From: Cristatella mucedo
Taxonomy: Eukaryota; Bryozoa; Phylactolaemata; Cristatellidae
NCBI GenBank assembly: GCA_009760855.2
Contig: WPIO01000032.1
Span: 3,167,001-3,231,000 of the forward strand
Reading direction: 5' to 3'
DNA: 64,000 nt
Position 1 is the stretch's first letter; each line of letters opens with the position of its first letter. The position numbers and the translations under genes are program-made. Below are positions 12,197-24,045 of this stretch, piece by piece. The notes under the pieces are model-generated. The model made no database searches, was not told the origin of the DNA, and was given only the letters and a program-made list of their open reading frames with translations.

Positions 12197-12264
12197 CCAC
12201 GGTCAGAATGGTAGAAAAAGCAGCTTCCTCTGCCATTCTGGCAGGCAAACGCATTAGACCGTGG
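12197..12264. promoter_or_regulatory. Nested inverted repeats upstream of the EF-hand gene
   Basis: CCACGGTC (12197-12204) pairs with GACCGTGG (12257-12264), and CAGAATGG (12204-12211) pairs with CCATTCTG (12233-12240). The two pairs are nested, giving a two-step stem. It sits about 200-260 bp before the ATG, outside the coding exons. Confidence 0.5.
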
Positions 12265-12382
12265 ACCAGGAGAGGCCAGAGCTTATGGGTGGAGCTCCAG
12301 ATAATTACCACCACGTGATCCTGTCACCACATCTGTCCAATAGGGTCCCGAAGGGCAGCTGCTCCTTCTTCCGGTGACCTAC

Positions 12383-12392
12383 TATATTTATA
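12383..12392 (+). promoter_or_regulatory. TATA-like box of the EF-hand gene
   Basis: TATATTTATA lies 77 bp before the ATG at 12460, followed by GC-richer sequence suited to a short 5' UTR. Position and composition fit a core promoter; the transcription start is not known. Confidence 0.5.
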
Positions 12393-12459
12393 CCGGCATA
12401 TCGGGAAACTTGCGTGTGCCGCGTTTGGTTTTGCCGAGTATCGTACCCTCTAGCGAACA

Positions 12460-12582
12460 ATGAGCGTGGAAGAGTATACAGCATGGTTTAACAGCGCAGA
12501 TGTGGATGGCAGCGGTGAGCTCAATTATAAAGAATTGGAGTCTGCATTGTCGAAAAAAGGCTACGACAGCGACAGAATCAAG
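12460..12582 (+). CDS. EF-hand gene exon 1
   Basis: 41 codons from the ATG to a phase-0 donor (AAG then GTCTGT). Encodes residues 1-41, including EF loop 1 (DVDGSGELNYKE). Confidence 0.92.
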
Positions 12583-14831
12583 GTCTGTGGCCTCATGCTG
12601 ATAGCCACTTTTTAGTAATGTCTCATCGCCGCTAGGCCTGCAGCTTTTCATTGTGGATGATCTCCTATTTTTAGAAAATGTTCAAAGTAATGGACATCTC
12701 TGGCGATGAGAAAGTCTCGCTGACTGAGTATCTCAAGACAATGGGCGTGGAGCCACAGTCGACCCATGGGTAATTATTCGTGCAATCAGCTGCGCCCTTG
12801 CCAGCTCTTTCGATCGTACTATGCTGAAGGTGGCCAACAATGTGGATGCGAACTGCGCGGAAATGAGTATCCAGACCGAATGGGCTAGCTACCTCGCCGC
12901 TGCTTTCTAGCCTCACTCAGAGCCGAGCTGTTTCGCTTCCCTTAGTTTGTGTTTTATTTTAACTGGTAGAAGCTAGCCTCCACCTGCGAGTATCTCCTGT
13001 TACTGAAATGACAAGACAGGATATCTGTCTAAATAGAGACATCAGCCGCTGACGTCAGTGTATTCTTCAATGGGCTGCCTTTAGGGCCTACCCTGGCAGC
13101 CTTGCTCAGCAGACCATAGGGTGAGCCTGTGCTAATGGTATGCTTGGTGGGAGAATGTATGGCTGCCCGGTCTTGGCTCCTGTGTGAAGCATAGTTTAAA
13201 AGCTGAGCCCCTTCTTGGAAGTGTCCGCTTGACCTTTTGTAATGACTCATTTGCTGCCCGGCTATGTTAAAATATCATTGGTATTACCTGGGCCTTATAA
13301 TTAGCATTGTTCTCAGACTGTCTTTATGGTGCTGAGTTACTCTTTCATTAGGTTGCAAGCTGACCTAAGCGCTTTGACCTATTGCATTTGATGAAGCATT
13401 ATTGTGGCCTACCGGCTGAATGATCCTATCAATAGTGAACAGCTGGATTATTTATGAGTTATGATTGTTCAAAAAGACAACAGCTTCCCCTTGAGAGGTA
13501 GCACCTCGTTCAGGTTCAGCATTTCAATAATAGTTGCAAGTAGGCCAAGGCTTCCCGTCCAGCCTTGTTTTATTAACCAGCTAGACATAGGATCGTATCT
13601 CGGTGGCTTGGTTATACAGGCCTCTGCTCTACAGACACAAAATTTCGTGCCAAGATGTGGTTATTTGTCATTTGTGTGGGTTTTCCGAAATGTAATAGAT
13701 GCATCAGCATTTGTCAGCATATTTTGGCTGTTCTCTGATCCGGCCTAAACTTTGTAAACCCTGAGAGTGTTAGCCCTTGGCTCGGCTTGCATGGGAAGGG
13801 CTTCGACCCCTCAAAATTAAACGTGGTGGCACACTCCTTTTGGTCCATGCTGCCTGCTATTATTAGCTACCATGGCAAACCAACCCCCCCCCTACAAAAA
13901 AAGTACAGTCTGCTTGACCAATTCTTAACACGACCCAGGTTTTCTGGTCATCTCCCCATCCTCTCTTCATATGCAGCCATGGTACCCGATAGATAACCTT
14001 CGTCTTTATCTAATGTTCACTGCTGGCTGAATAGTGTCGTCATCAAGCCGACTGCGGAGTTTTTCTTGTTGCTTATAGTACCTGTGAATTTGTTACTCAA
14101 CCGTCACACTTTGTTTTGATAAAATACATGTCATGCTGATTTCATTCGGAAAGTTCCTTGGTGCTAATACTATACAAGCCTTTCTTCAGCATTCATCGAA
14201 CTGTCATTCGATAACGATCATCCGGGTGCAGGTACAGTGAACGATCTCTTAGGTTATGTCAAAATGATCAGTTGGCCCTTGGTCAGGACAATCATGGATG
14301 AACTGATGCTCTGTGCCAGGAAAATTGCTTGGCACATCTTCCTTGCTGGCCTTCACCACTGTTAATTCAAATAAAAAATTATTCGGCACTCACCTCGGGA
14401 TACTTCTGCTGAGGCAATGTTTGTAGCTTAAGAGGGTGTGGTGTGTTCGATAGCCTATGTCCATACTATGGTAAAGGCATGCTGGCATTGATAGCCTGGT
14501 TTTGGTTTCATTACAGAGCATCTGCACTGAAGCGCATCTGCTGGTCGTTTGACAAGAACGGTGATGGCACCATCGAAAAGTCTGAACTGGAGGCCGTTTT
14601 CGAGTCAATGGGCAAATATATTACACCTGAGGTAAGTTTCTGCATGAGCACATCGATAGTCATACCTGCACTCTTGTTCAACAGCAGTCTGTTTCAGTGG
14701 AAATCCCTGACCTTTGTCCGTGTTTTTTACAGCAAGCTGACAGGTTGCTGAAGAGCTACGATGCTGACGGTGATGGAAAGATTTCTTATGACGAGCTGTG
14801 TGTGAAAATGTTTGGAAAGCACTGTGATTAG
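12460..14831 (+). CDS. Four-EF-hand calcium-binding protein (calmodulin-like), 4 exons
   Basis: Exons 12460-12582, 12675-12769, 14517-14631 and 14733-14831 splice to a 143-residue protein of calmodulin size. All introns are GT-AG, and junction phases are 0, 2 and 0, so the frame is continuous from ATG to TAG. Residues 14-25, 48-59, 85-96 and 121-132 form four EF-hand loops. Loops 1, 3 and 4 are canonical (D-x-D-G-x-G with Glu at position 12). Loop 2 has Glu where the invariant Gly 6 belongs, so it may bind calcium weakly or not at all. The protein should act as a cytosolic calcium sensor or buffer. It is not calmodulin itself: the sequence is divergent and has MSVEEY at the N-terminus. Flatworms have families of such small EF-hand proteins, which is a plausible but unproven home. 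The start is the first ATG after the TATA-like box, with no upstream ATG in frame. Confidence 0.93.
12675..12769 (+). CDS. EF-hand gene exon 2
   Basis: Follows a TTTTTAG acceptor and ends in phase 2 (CATGG then GTAATT). Encodes the second EF loop (DISGDEKVSLTE), whose sixth position is Glu rather than Gly. The preceding intron is only 92 bp. Confidence 0.92.
14517..14631 (+). CDS. EF-hand gene exon 3
   Basis: Begins after a TTTCATTACAG acceptor and completes a Gly codon with exon 2. Encodes the canonical third loop (DKNGDGTIEKSE) and ends at GAG then GTAAGT in phase 0. The intron before it is about 1.75 kb; I found no further EF-hand exon inside it. Confidence 0.93.
14733..14831 (+). CDS. 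EF-hand gene exon 4 (terminal)
   Basis: Follows a TTTTTTACAG acceptor, encodes the canonical fourth loop (DADGDGKISYDE) and a short tail ending FGKHCD, then TAG. No close AATAAA is visible downstream; the nearest clear one is near 15812. Confidence 0.93.
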   Translation, partial: QADRLLKSYDADGDGKISYDELCVKMFGKHCD

Positions 14832-15309
14832 TGTTGAGCCTTGCTGTGGAGCTGTTTGCAAAAATGTGGTTCATGCCTGATTTTTGCACAAGAGCAGCCA
14901 TCGTTGAAGACCTCGTCTGAATCCTACTACTCTTGCCCGGCATTACTTCGGCTGTAATGAGACAGTGGTGGCTTTGCTAATGCAGTGACCTAGTTATTCG
15001 ACTGGTAAACGCTTGTGTGTGCCACCAAGGTGCAAACTGTATGCTTGGTGTGCCTTGTTGTGCTTTCGGTAGGCTTCTTTCCTAACATGGTCATTGTAGT
15101 CTTGCAGGCAGAGGTTTGCATGCATCTCTTGCCGTTAATGTGACGCTTTTGGCAATACAATTCTTCAACTAAGCATTGGCTTGCTTGCTTTGCCACTGTT
15201 TTTAGCTGCTGTATCGTTAACTGAGAAACCCATTTTCTGGGAGATTTTGGTGCTCTGCGAGCTGCTAAGGTGAATGTGTGGTATAGCAGAGCAGCTTTTG
15301 CACAGATCG

Positions 15310-15765
15310 TTAGATTATAGAATTTTGCTGATCAAGCTGCTGTGCTGTGGAATTAGTTGACAGAATATGCTTGTCGGGCTTGAATCTTGCTGTACTTTGA
15401 GACTTGAATTGAAGGCCACTTTTCTCCTCAGAATGGCTGCGGCTGTCTAGAACCCGACTTGTGATGCAGCAATAGCTGGTCCTCTTATGGTGATAGGTGC
15501 CGACATAAAAGGAAATGTATGCATGACCAAAACAAACTTGATATTCATATTCCATATGATTTAAAACATCCGGACTATGGAAGCTACATTTTTGTGATAA
15601 ACAAAAGCAGGATGATGGCTCGGTACAGTTAGGCTCAGGCCAATAGTGAATAGCATCACGGGATGGGAACATGTGTGCTGGCTTCCAAAGGTTACCACAG
15701 GAAGAGCTTGGCGTCTGATCAGTATGTATCGATTCCTTTTGTGAACTCAATGAAAAAGCTACCAC
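15310..15765 (-). other. Long minus-strand open frame of doubtful meaning
   Basis: A 151-codon frame, Ser/His/Cys-rich, lying antisense about 0.5 kb past the EF-hand stop codon. It has no recognisable domain, signal peptide or repeat. At this GC content one frame this long by chance in 64 kb is not surprising, so I do not call it a gene. Confidence 0.15.
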
Positions 15766-16329
15766 ATGAAAGTGACAGCTAGACCATACTAAGGTGGCTT
15801 CAATTCTACCACTAATAAACCTACTAATTCAGCTACAGTGAAGCTAAGCAACAGATCTGGCTGGAATGGGAGGTGCAGATTTTATTTATTAGGTTGTCCT
15901 TGAGCTTAACAACTACAAAATAGCCATTTAAGCTTAGACAGGTTGCAGGACACATGTGGCCTTATCACTAGAACTACAGCTATACATGCAAAACATGTCA
16001 TTGCACGAGTGAGCAAGTAATTAAGGGAATACTCTCAATTGATTAGATTTTCTAGACAATATGTTAGGACTCAGGCACATTTGGCAGGCAGTGACTGTGT
16101 AACTTTTCTGACACCCAAATGTTCCCTGAGCACAGAGCCTACCTAAGTAGGTCATAGGTATGCTAAATGTAATGTAAGCTTCCGGTTAGTCATGGTGAGC
16201 ACCGGCTGCCATCTGTTTAAATAGACATGTCTCAGGATTGGCTTCTGCAGTCTAGTCGTGTTTGCTCCATCCTGTATCGCCTACCGAATCATTTCAGTTC
16301 AAAATGAACACTAAGAACTAGAGACCATA

Positions 16330-17931
16330 GATTGCATCCCAACATAGCTATTAACCAGCTCATTCCGGCTTGTGTTTTTCCCTGCCAAGCTCTCTTTTCA
16401 CGATCGAGTCGTGGCAAACCAGCTGAATTCATAATTGAAACTTCAAACCATTGCTAGTAAGTTGCAGTCTGGTTTTAGAGCTAATCACTCCACAGAGTCG
16501 GCACTGCTTCCGGTGTATAACGACATACTGAGGTCTGCCGGCTTAGGTTGAGTATCTCTGCTTGCTTTGCTCGATCGTTCGGCAGCTTTTGATACTATAG
16601 ATCACCAAGTCCTTCTTGAGCGCCTCTCGTCTCGCCGGCATTAATAGCACTGCATTGCAACGGTTAAGGTCCTATCTCAGTGGGAGACTCCAGAGTATTG
16701 ATGTGAATGGACAAAGATCATCCAATGACTCTCTGAAATATGGGGTACCTCGGAGATCATTTCACGGTTTATACTCCACCCCTAGCCGATGTGACTGCCA
16801 AGCACAATCTAGGCTTTTACTGCTATGCAGATGGATGACACTCGGTAGTACCTTTGCTTTGATCCCTCCCAGCCCTCGAGCACATCGATATCTCTTAACT
16901 CCCTTACTCTACGTATTGATGACATCCACACATGGATGGCAGCAAACTTTCATAAATTGAATGATGATAAAAACCAACTTACTAGTTATGGGAAAACCAT
17001 GTGCAATTCAGGCATTGGAAAGGCTAATAATCAAAATTGGCTCTGCTAGCATATCTCCTTTTGAATCTGCTCAAAATCCAGGTGTTCTGTTCTGAAGTGA
17101 CCCTTCATTAGACGACCACGTCAGCTCCATAGTCAAATATGCCTACTTTCAGCTACATAGCATTACTAAAATGCTTGTTTAGACGGGGACACCACAGCTA
17201 AACTGGTCCATACATTTGTGACATCATGTCTTGACTTCTGTAAATCAGTGCTTGCTGGTCTACCGGCCTATGCACTCAGGGGCTTACAGCTGATGCAAAA
17301 CTCTGCACCTAGGCTTGTCTGTTGTGAGCAGCACAATAGCCACGTAACGCCACTTCTAGCGAACCTGCACTGGCTCCAAATCAAGGCACGCAACGGCTTC
17401 AACGTTCTGTCACTCATTTGCAGGTCACTTCATTCTTTGGTTCCAGCCTACCTATCAGATTTACTCCACCACCAGGCTTAGCATCCTACCACTTGCTTTT
17501 CGGAATCTGTTTACCTAAACCTCATACAACTCCTGAACCCTTTCGAGACCTTCCTTTAGTTCTTATTCTCTCAAAGCCGGGAATTCATTCCGACTTGAGT
17601 AGCGACCTCTCCTGACTTGTCCACATCTAAAAAGAAACTAAAACGCATTTATTTATCACAGCATTTAGTGTGTTCCTGTGATTCATCCTTTATATGCTTA
17701 TGCTGACACAGTGCATACTGCCGCTAACCCTACTTGAATGGTGACCCTGTACATGTAACCCCTAACCATGTTAATCTTGCTGTTAAATTTGGATGCTACC
17801 ACTAACCCTTCGATCGTGCTTCGATTGCTGCAAATGTAAAGTGCCCAGAAAGAGATTGCGTTCTCTGAGAGTGTTATGTCAAATGTATTATTATTATTAT
17901 TATTATTATTACTATTATTACAATTGTGACC
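16330..17931 (+). mobile_element. LINE-B copy 1 (CR1/L2-type), degenerate
   Basis: Reverse transcriptase blocks appear in order across several frames: GFRANHSTESALLPVYNDIL, AFDTIDHQVLLERL (catalytic motif A), GVPRRS (a decayed GVPQGS motif B), a broken YADD region near 16822, then SCLDFCKSVLAGLPAYALRG and LHWLQIK. The 3' UTR contains the family hairpin and ends in (ATT)n at about 17886-17912. Frameshifts and stops show it is dead. Its tail matches more than ten other copies in the window. Confidence 0.88.
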
Positions 17932-17984
17932 GGCTTTTTGTCATTTTCCGGCTGTACGTGAGTTAACTACAATTCTTTTGTATT

Positions 17985-18112
17985 GAGAACTCAGTCTCTA
18001 TTCAGAGGTTTCACATATGCCACGGGGCTCGACCACTCACTCTCGGCCAGACCGTGGTCGGGGCGAGCACCTGAACCATTGGCCCAAACCAGAGCTGCCT
18101 GTTATGAGTTTG
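17985..18112 (-). mobile_element. SINE-2 copy
   Basis: Reverse-oriented tRNA-like head (TGGTTCAGGTGCTCGCCCC, GTGGTCGAGCCCCG) followed by the AGAG...CTCT tail hairpin. Confidence 0.7.
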
Positions 18113-18959
18113 AATGTAGCACCAGCTTGTGTCAGTGATTGCATAAAATACGGAAGAGGAGATGAAGAGGTCGTGCGTGTCAGACGACGGTGATCTCTTC
18201 GGATGCCCCTGTGTCAGAGCCTAAGGGTTGTGTGCTCTCACTCCACAAACCAAATAGCTGTCTGAGTACTGCAGCAGGCAGTTCTTTATTGCCCAATGCT
18301 AGCAGAAGCTGCAGCCACAACGGCTTGTTTGCAGGCCACATAAAGGATGCCACCTAAATAACATAGCCCTTGCTCCATTAAGGCTATTTATGCAACTACA
18401 ACTAGTTGTGTACTTGCTTTGGCTAATGGACCGGTGCCTGTACTTGCTGATTTTTGGCCCTCTCAATTGGAATAGCAGCCACCGAAAGCTTAAGCAGCCG
18501 GCATGAACCAATAGACAGAAAGCTACGTTTTCGCCGAGTGCTCAGAGCTAGCTAGCAAGCCAGGGTATTTGTAAGGTGCTTTTTCCTATTTCGTGCTCTA
18601 TGCATCACTAGCTCAGCATGCAGTCCTAAACCGTGCCATTTAGTCGTGTGGAAGCCTGACATTTAAGACATCTAAGAACTCTGATGAGTGTCTTAAAAAG
18701 AGCACGTTGAGTATGTGTCGCTCACACGGAATAGCCGAGCCAACAGTATACGTTCAAGCTTCTTTTGCGACCGAGCGACCGATTCAACTTGCTGCTACTG
18801 TCGGCATATGTAGCAGCCCATATCAAACGAGTCTGCGTTACGGGCTCGCTCTATAGCACATCCGGAACTCAAGTCCTTCGTCACAAACAAAGTACAAGTT
18901 AAAAGCGCCAGTCTTAACGGATGCACGGCTGATATGACAGCAGAGTTGGATCTCAATGT

Positions 18960-19105
18960 GCTGGATTTTCCCAGCGGTTAAGGTGCTCGCCCGACCAAGA
19001 TCTGGCCGAGGTCGAGGGCTCGAACTCGGTGGCATGTGTGAGGCGCCCGAATAGAGATTGAGTTCTCTTACGGTGCTAAACAAACGAATTATATTTATAT
19101 TTATC
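18960..19105 (+). mobile_element. SINE-2 copy
   Basis: The head reads GCGGTTAAGGTGCTCGCCCG with a B-box-like GGGCTCGAACTC. The tail reads GGCGCCCGAATAGAGATTG then AGTTCTCTTACGG, ending in ATTATATTT. It shows the LINE-B-like 3' hairpin clearly. Confidence 0.75.
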
Positions 19106-19194
19106 TCCGAGCACGGGTAATGGCATGGTTGATGCAGTGCCGATACCCGCAGTTATGCCGACGGTTTCGGAGCTGGGCCTACCTATAAATATAT

Positions 19195-19490
19195 CGATAC
19201 CTATAATAATAATATAATAATATATATAATAATATATAAATAAATAATAATATAAAATATAATATAAAAATATAAATAATATAATATAATATAATAATAT
19301 AATAGATAATATATATTATAATATATATATATATATATAATATATAATATATAATATAATATATATTATAGTTTGTATTATATGTAATAATATATAATAT
19401 ATTATATAATAATATAATATAGAATACAATATAAAAATATAAATAATATATATATATATATAATAATATAATAAATATACCTATAATAAA
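19195..19490. repeat. A/T-only low-complexity tract
   Basis: Nearly 300 bp of mixed TA, TAA and ATAATA units with almost no G or C. It lies between a SINE-2 and the inverted satellite array. Confidence 0.9.
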
Positions 19491-19934
19491 TCGAGAGCCC
19501 CTGAGCTGAAATGTAAGGCCACTCCTAATGTATAGCAGTGCATTTCAGAGCCACAGAGAGCAACAATGGCCTACAACTCACTAATGCAAAGCCCAAAGTA
19601 CAACTGACTAACCTAGCAACCCGACAAAAAGAGTACTGACAAAAGCGAGCAAAGATAAGTTCAAGGAATGGAGGTTTAAATATATATTCATAATTCGAAT
19701 AATATATTAGAGAAAATATATACATAGTATAACTTGCATCACATTATAGTGTATGCCAGCTTTTAAATATATTTTGAAATGATACAGTTACAGAGAAAGT
19801 ATTAGCATAGCCTAATAATGTTGGCTTATTTTTATGTGCTCAGGTTTCGTGCGATTCCTTGAAGGCAATCTTTATTTAGGACTGCACAGGTTTAGATTGT
19901 TGATACTTCCAGCTAAAACATTCGGGTACCACGA

Positions 19935-21535
19935 ATAACTGCGATACAGCTGCTATTTCCACAATAAACGTCAGAACACTGCGCTTTTGATTAAAAATTA
20001 GACCTAAAGGTGTCGCGGGCTTACCCACTAAACTGTATGCAATTGCGCTTTCGAGTTCTTGTGCTATGGCTTCAAATGGTCCTAGTCAGCGAACATATTC
20101 AAGTATTCAAACGGCGATACAATTTCCATTTTCCACAACAGGCATCATGCAACTGTGGTTTTAATTCAAAATTGTTGAAAATGGTCTGCGGGTTTACCAT
20201 AAAATATTTGGTACTATTGCGCGTCTGCTTTCTAATGCAACGGCCTCCAATGGCCTGGGCCGCCATGCAATTTCGAACTACTATAAAACTGCCATATCCA
20301 CAATAGGCTTCGTACAATTTTGGCTTTGATTCCGCATTCCAGGATCAGCTAGCCTCATTACGAAATTGAACTGTGATGCAGCTGCCATTTCCACAATAAG
20401 CATTGAACAACTGCAGTTTGATTTCATGTTATAGCAAACAGCGTTTCGAGTTTACCATCCAAGTTTCATGATAAAAAATGCCAGTTCTCTTTAAATAGCC
20501 TGAAATGGCCCGGCCCGCTCTGCATTTTCGAAATACAGCTGATGTGATACAGCTACTATTCCTACAATTGTCGTCTTTGAACTGCGATTTTATTAGCTTT
20601 TATACAAAACAACGTTTCGCATTCACGTACCAAATTGTATGCGGTTGCACTAACGCGTTATATTGCAGCGATATATGACGGTCCGGGCCATTGGAAGCTA
20701 TAGCACTAGAACATACCGCCCAGTTTGATGAATTTAGATTGGTAAACCCGAAACACACGATCTGTAATCTGTCATCAAACCATAGCCTTACAACACCTAT
20801 TGTTATAGAAATGGCAGCAGCATTGCCGTTCAGATATATAGGGAAGCTCACTGGTCCGGATCAATGGAGGCCATAGCATGAGAAAGCGCGTGCGCTATGC
20901 CATAAAACTTGGTAGGTAAACCCGGAAACTCGATTTTTAGTAAATTAGTATCAAAACTGCAGCTGCGAAACGCTTACTTTATAACGGTAGCTGAATCGCA
21001 GTTCGAATATTTAGGATGGCTGGTTGGTCTGGGCCATAGGCGGCCATAGTATGAGATTTCACAAGCGAAATTACATGAAATTTAGTGAGTAAAACTGGTT
21101 TATTTTTTACCATAATTTTCAATTACGACCACCGTTGTGCCTGACTTTTAATTGAAATTCCAGCTGCATCGCAATTTGACTATTTAGAGCTGGCATTTTT
21201 GCCGGGCCATCAGAGGCCATAATCGAAACACGCGCAAGGGAAATCAAGTAAATTTTGGCAGATACAATTTGCATGGCGTTCCCTATAATTTAAAATTAAA
21301 ACCGCAGTTTCGAAAGGCGTTTTGTAGAAATGGCAGCTGTATTGCCGTTCGAATGCGTAAATAGGCTAGTTGACCACGGCCATTTGAGGCCGTTGCACAA
21401 GAACACGCTAGCAAAATTGTATGGAATTTGGTGGGTAAACCCATAACAACATTTTGTTTCATTTGGACAAAATGGCAGTTTTCTGACCTTTATTGTGGAA
21501 ATAGAAGCTGTACCGCAGTTTTTTTAAATGCAACT
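19935..21535. repeat. Head-to-head array of diverged ~175-bp repeats
   Basis: The phrase GGTAAACCC or its decayed forms recurs at 20741, 20925, 21087, 21257 and 21433, i.e. every 160-185 bp. The reverse complement (GGGTTTACC, GGGCTTACCC) occurs at about 20018, 20187 and 20449. Other recurring phrases are GGGCCATTGGAGGCCATAGC, AAATGGCAGCTG and AAAACTGCAG, in the same order. Orientation flips near 20660. Units are about 60-75% alike by eye. No protein or tRNA signature was seen. It is a satellite-like array in two opposed halves. Confidence 0.75.
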
Positions 21536-21544
21536 CATTTCTAG

Positions 21545-21668
21545 AGCGCCATAAGAGAGCTTAATCTCTATTGAGGTGCTTCGCATATGCCTCGGGGCTC
21601 TAGCCTACGAACTCAGCCAGACTTATGTCTCGGGGCGAGTACCTTAACCGCTGGACCCCAAAAATTCC
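21545..21668 (-). mobile_element. SINE-2 copy
   Basis: Immediately abuts the end of the inverted satellite array. Reverse-oriented tail (AGAGAGCTTAATCTCTATTG) and head (CGGGGCGAGTACCTTAACCG). Confidence 0.75.
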
Positions 21669-22187
21669 GCAGTTGCAAGTTAAACATTTGGTTTGTGCGT
21701 TGACCTTTAGCTGTCTGCCGGAGTATGTCTTCGCTCTAGCTAGTCAATGTTGCCATTAGAGGAGGGTAGTCCTTCATAATTTTTAGAAAGCTACAGGAAA
21801 ACAGGATTAAAGGTCAGAGCTGAAGTTATATTTTGACGTGCATTCGGAGATTTTTGCCGTCACGGTATTCTGTTGCAAGATTGAAGTCTTGAACCTTGCA
21901 CCAAAGATTCTGTCTTAGATCAAACAAGCATCTAACAAGCTGCACTCCAAGAAATTTGGTTGAACAGGTATTCTGACTGATTTTCTTAAAATTTGATATA
22001 GGATTTTTGAGATCCAGAATTTGTAATTATAATGCACGACGAAACTGGGCGTCATCTATAGTAGTACATTCAATTTGGTCATGAAATTAGAAGTAAAAAA
22101 GAAACAAATATTACATTGCACGGCTGATTTCGAAGTAATAATTATAACTTCCACACCGGCCGTGCAAAGTAATTGTTGTTTCCTTTT

Positions 22188-22265
22188 CTGCAAATGTAAA
22201 GCGCCTAGAGAGAGATTGAATTCTCCGAGGTCGCTTTATCACGTGTATTATCATTATTATTATTT
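22188..22265 (+). mobile_element. LINE-B 3' tail, solo
   Basis: GCAAATGTAAAGCGCCTAGA, then the AGATTGAATTCTCC stem and a TTAT(CATTATT)n end. No coding part precedes it. Confidence 0.8.
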
Positions 22266-22299
22266 GTTTTTGGTATATTGGTAATTGATTTGGAAGACA

Positions 22300-23770
22300 A
22301 CAAGCTAGTTAAATTAATTAATTCATCTACTTAAAACATTTGTTGTTAAAGTGGAGCTCTTTTTTTGGCACACTCTTAAAGGGTTTGCTACCATTGCGAG
22401 CTTTTGTCGGGGTGCCGACTAACCTACAGCTCAGACGGGTTTTTATAAGGTATTCGCTAAGATTATAAACTATCTGTTTCCTTATTGTTACAATTCAGAA
22501 ACCTGTATAGCATTAGCACTTTTATAATCTTTCCGATTAGGCACGCGTATTTTTGCAGATTCCAACAATTTCCTCGGCAACTCAGCGAAGAACGTTGCAA
22601 CGTTACAAGTTTGAGTTAATCAATGGGTGAATCGGTCGTTCAGTCGTAAAGGTATTGTCTACTTTCAGCCTAAATATAAATCTGGGGCCAATGAAAAGCA
22701 GTCGTAGTCTGGATTTGGGTATTAGGGCTAACTCTCGCCCTCGAAGGGCGTGACATAAATACAAGGCTTTTTCACGAAATCTGTTCAGAATTTTCTTTAG
22801 TTTCTGTAAAGAAAATTCTTAATTCTGGCTCATTCTTTCATTTCCTAAGCGATCAATGTAGCTGGTAGGTTTGCATAGAACTTTGAACAGGATTTAGCTC
22901 CGTGCTATCAGCCCGACACCTGGCAGCCTCTGTCCAGACAATAAAAACGAACCAAGCAGAGACCCTTTGGAAGGCTTCCGGCGGCGCGCGATCGTCATGG
23001 CGCACCTTCGCGGGCCTCTTTAAACTTGTCGAAATAGGGTCGTTGGCCCACTCTAAGATCCAACTCACTTTAAAAAATAATAATAAATCCTCCAGGAGCC
23101 AACATAAAGAATGCGCGCCGAATGCGTTTCACTCCAGCTCGCCTTAAAAAAGAAGCCGATGCCTCTTCAGAACGATCAATTTAAACGTACGACGCCGACG
23201 AGCTTCAAAAAGGCCCGTGCAGACCCCTATAAATACTTATCCTTTGAAGTATAAGCGCACAGTTTCAAGTGGGAGCCTTGCATGTTACTTACGCTTTATG
23301 TTATGTCGGAGCGCCTCGTGCTCACGTTGAAGGGCTCAACTTGATAGCACTGCGATCTACTATTCAATGAGGCAAGGCATTGCTCACTATCTCTCGTCCG
23401 CCGCGGTGAGAATTCAGTCCACAATTTGCCAGCCGACTGCTGGCCAATCGAAAGTCACACTTCAGTGTGGAACTTTCTGTTTACATCTCCTGCTGCTACT
23501 CTTGCATTTAAAAATCTGCCCCGGGGCTTTGCTTTAGTAAATAGAGAGTAGACACTCTCAAGTTCTAGCCACTGAAGCAGCACGGTCCGCCCGCACAGCC
23601 CTGCCGGTGCCTGTGCAAAACGGCAGAGAGTTCTCTGACCCAAGTGACGGTCGTCTCGCTTCAAAGTGGAAGCCATGAGATGTTGGACTATTCTTTGAAA
23701 GCAGAATCTGCATAAATCTGCAGAGCAAATACTTTGTACTTGATAGAAAAAAATGCTAAGGTTTGCCCTC
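22300..23770. other. No gene recognised; includes a GC-richer part
   Basis: 22.9-23.7 kb is GC-richer, with open frames on both strands (22853-23068 minus, 23455-23676 minus). None is recognisable. A run of AATAATAAATCC near 23078 is the only simple-sequence feature. Confidence 0.35.
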
Positions 23771-23771
23771 A

Positions 23772-23880
23772 GTCTTACCCAAGGAGGTAAGGTGGTTGCT
23801 CATCACGACCGAGTTCGTGGGTTCGAGTCCTTAGTTAAGTTAGTACGGACGAAAAGTGTGCTTTCAGGGTCAATTCATTT
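23772..23880 (+). mobile_element. SINE-1 fragment
   Basis: Keeps AGGTAAGGTGGTTGCTCATC, CACGACC and a B box GGTTCGAGTCC. The body and 3' tail are missing. Confidence 0.55.
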
Positions 23881-24045
23881 CGATCATTGAGTGCGAAATC
23901 TCAAACAAGTGGATCGTGGATTAATCGTGGGTCGTGGATCGTCAGTGGATCGATGTAGCTCAGTTTAATAATGACCCTAAGCAAACTGTCGGGCCACTTC
24001 AGCAGCTTTGCACCACATTTCTGCTTACCCATCTGAAGCTGGTTA

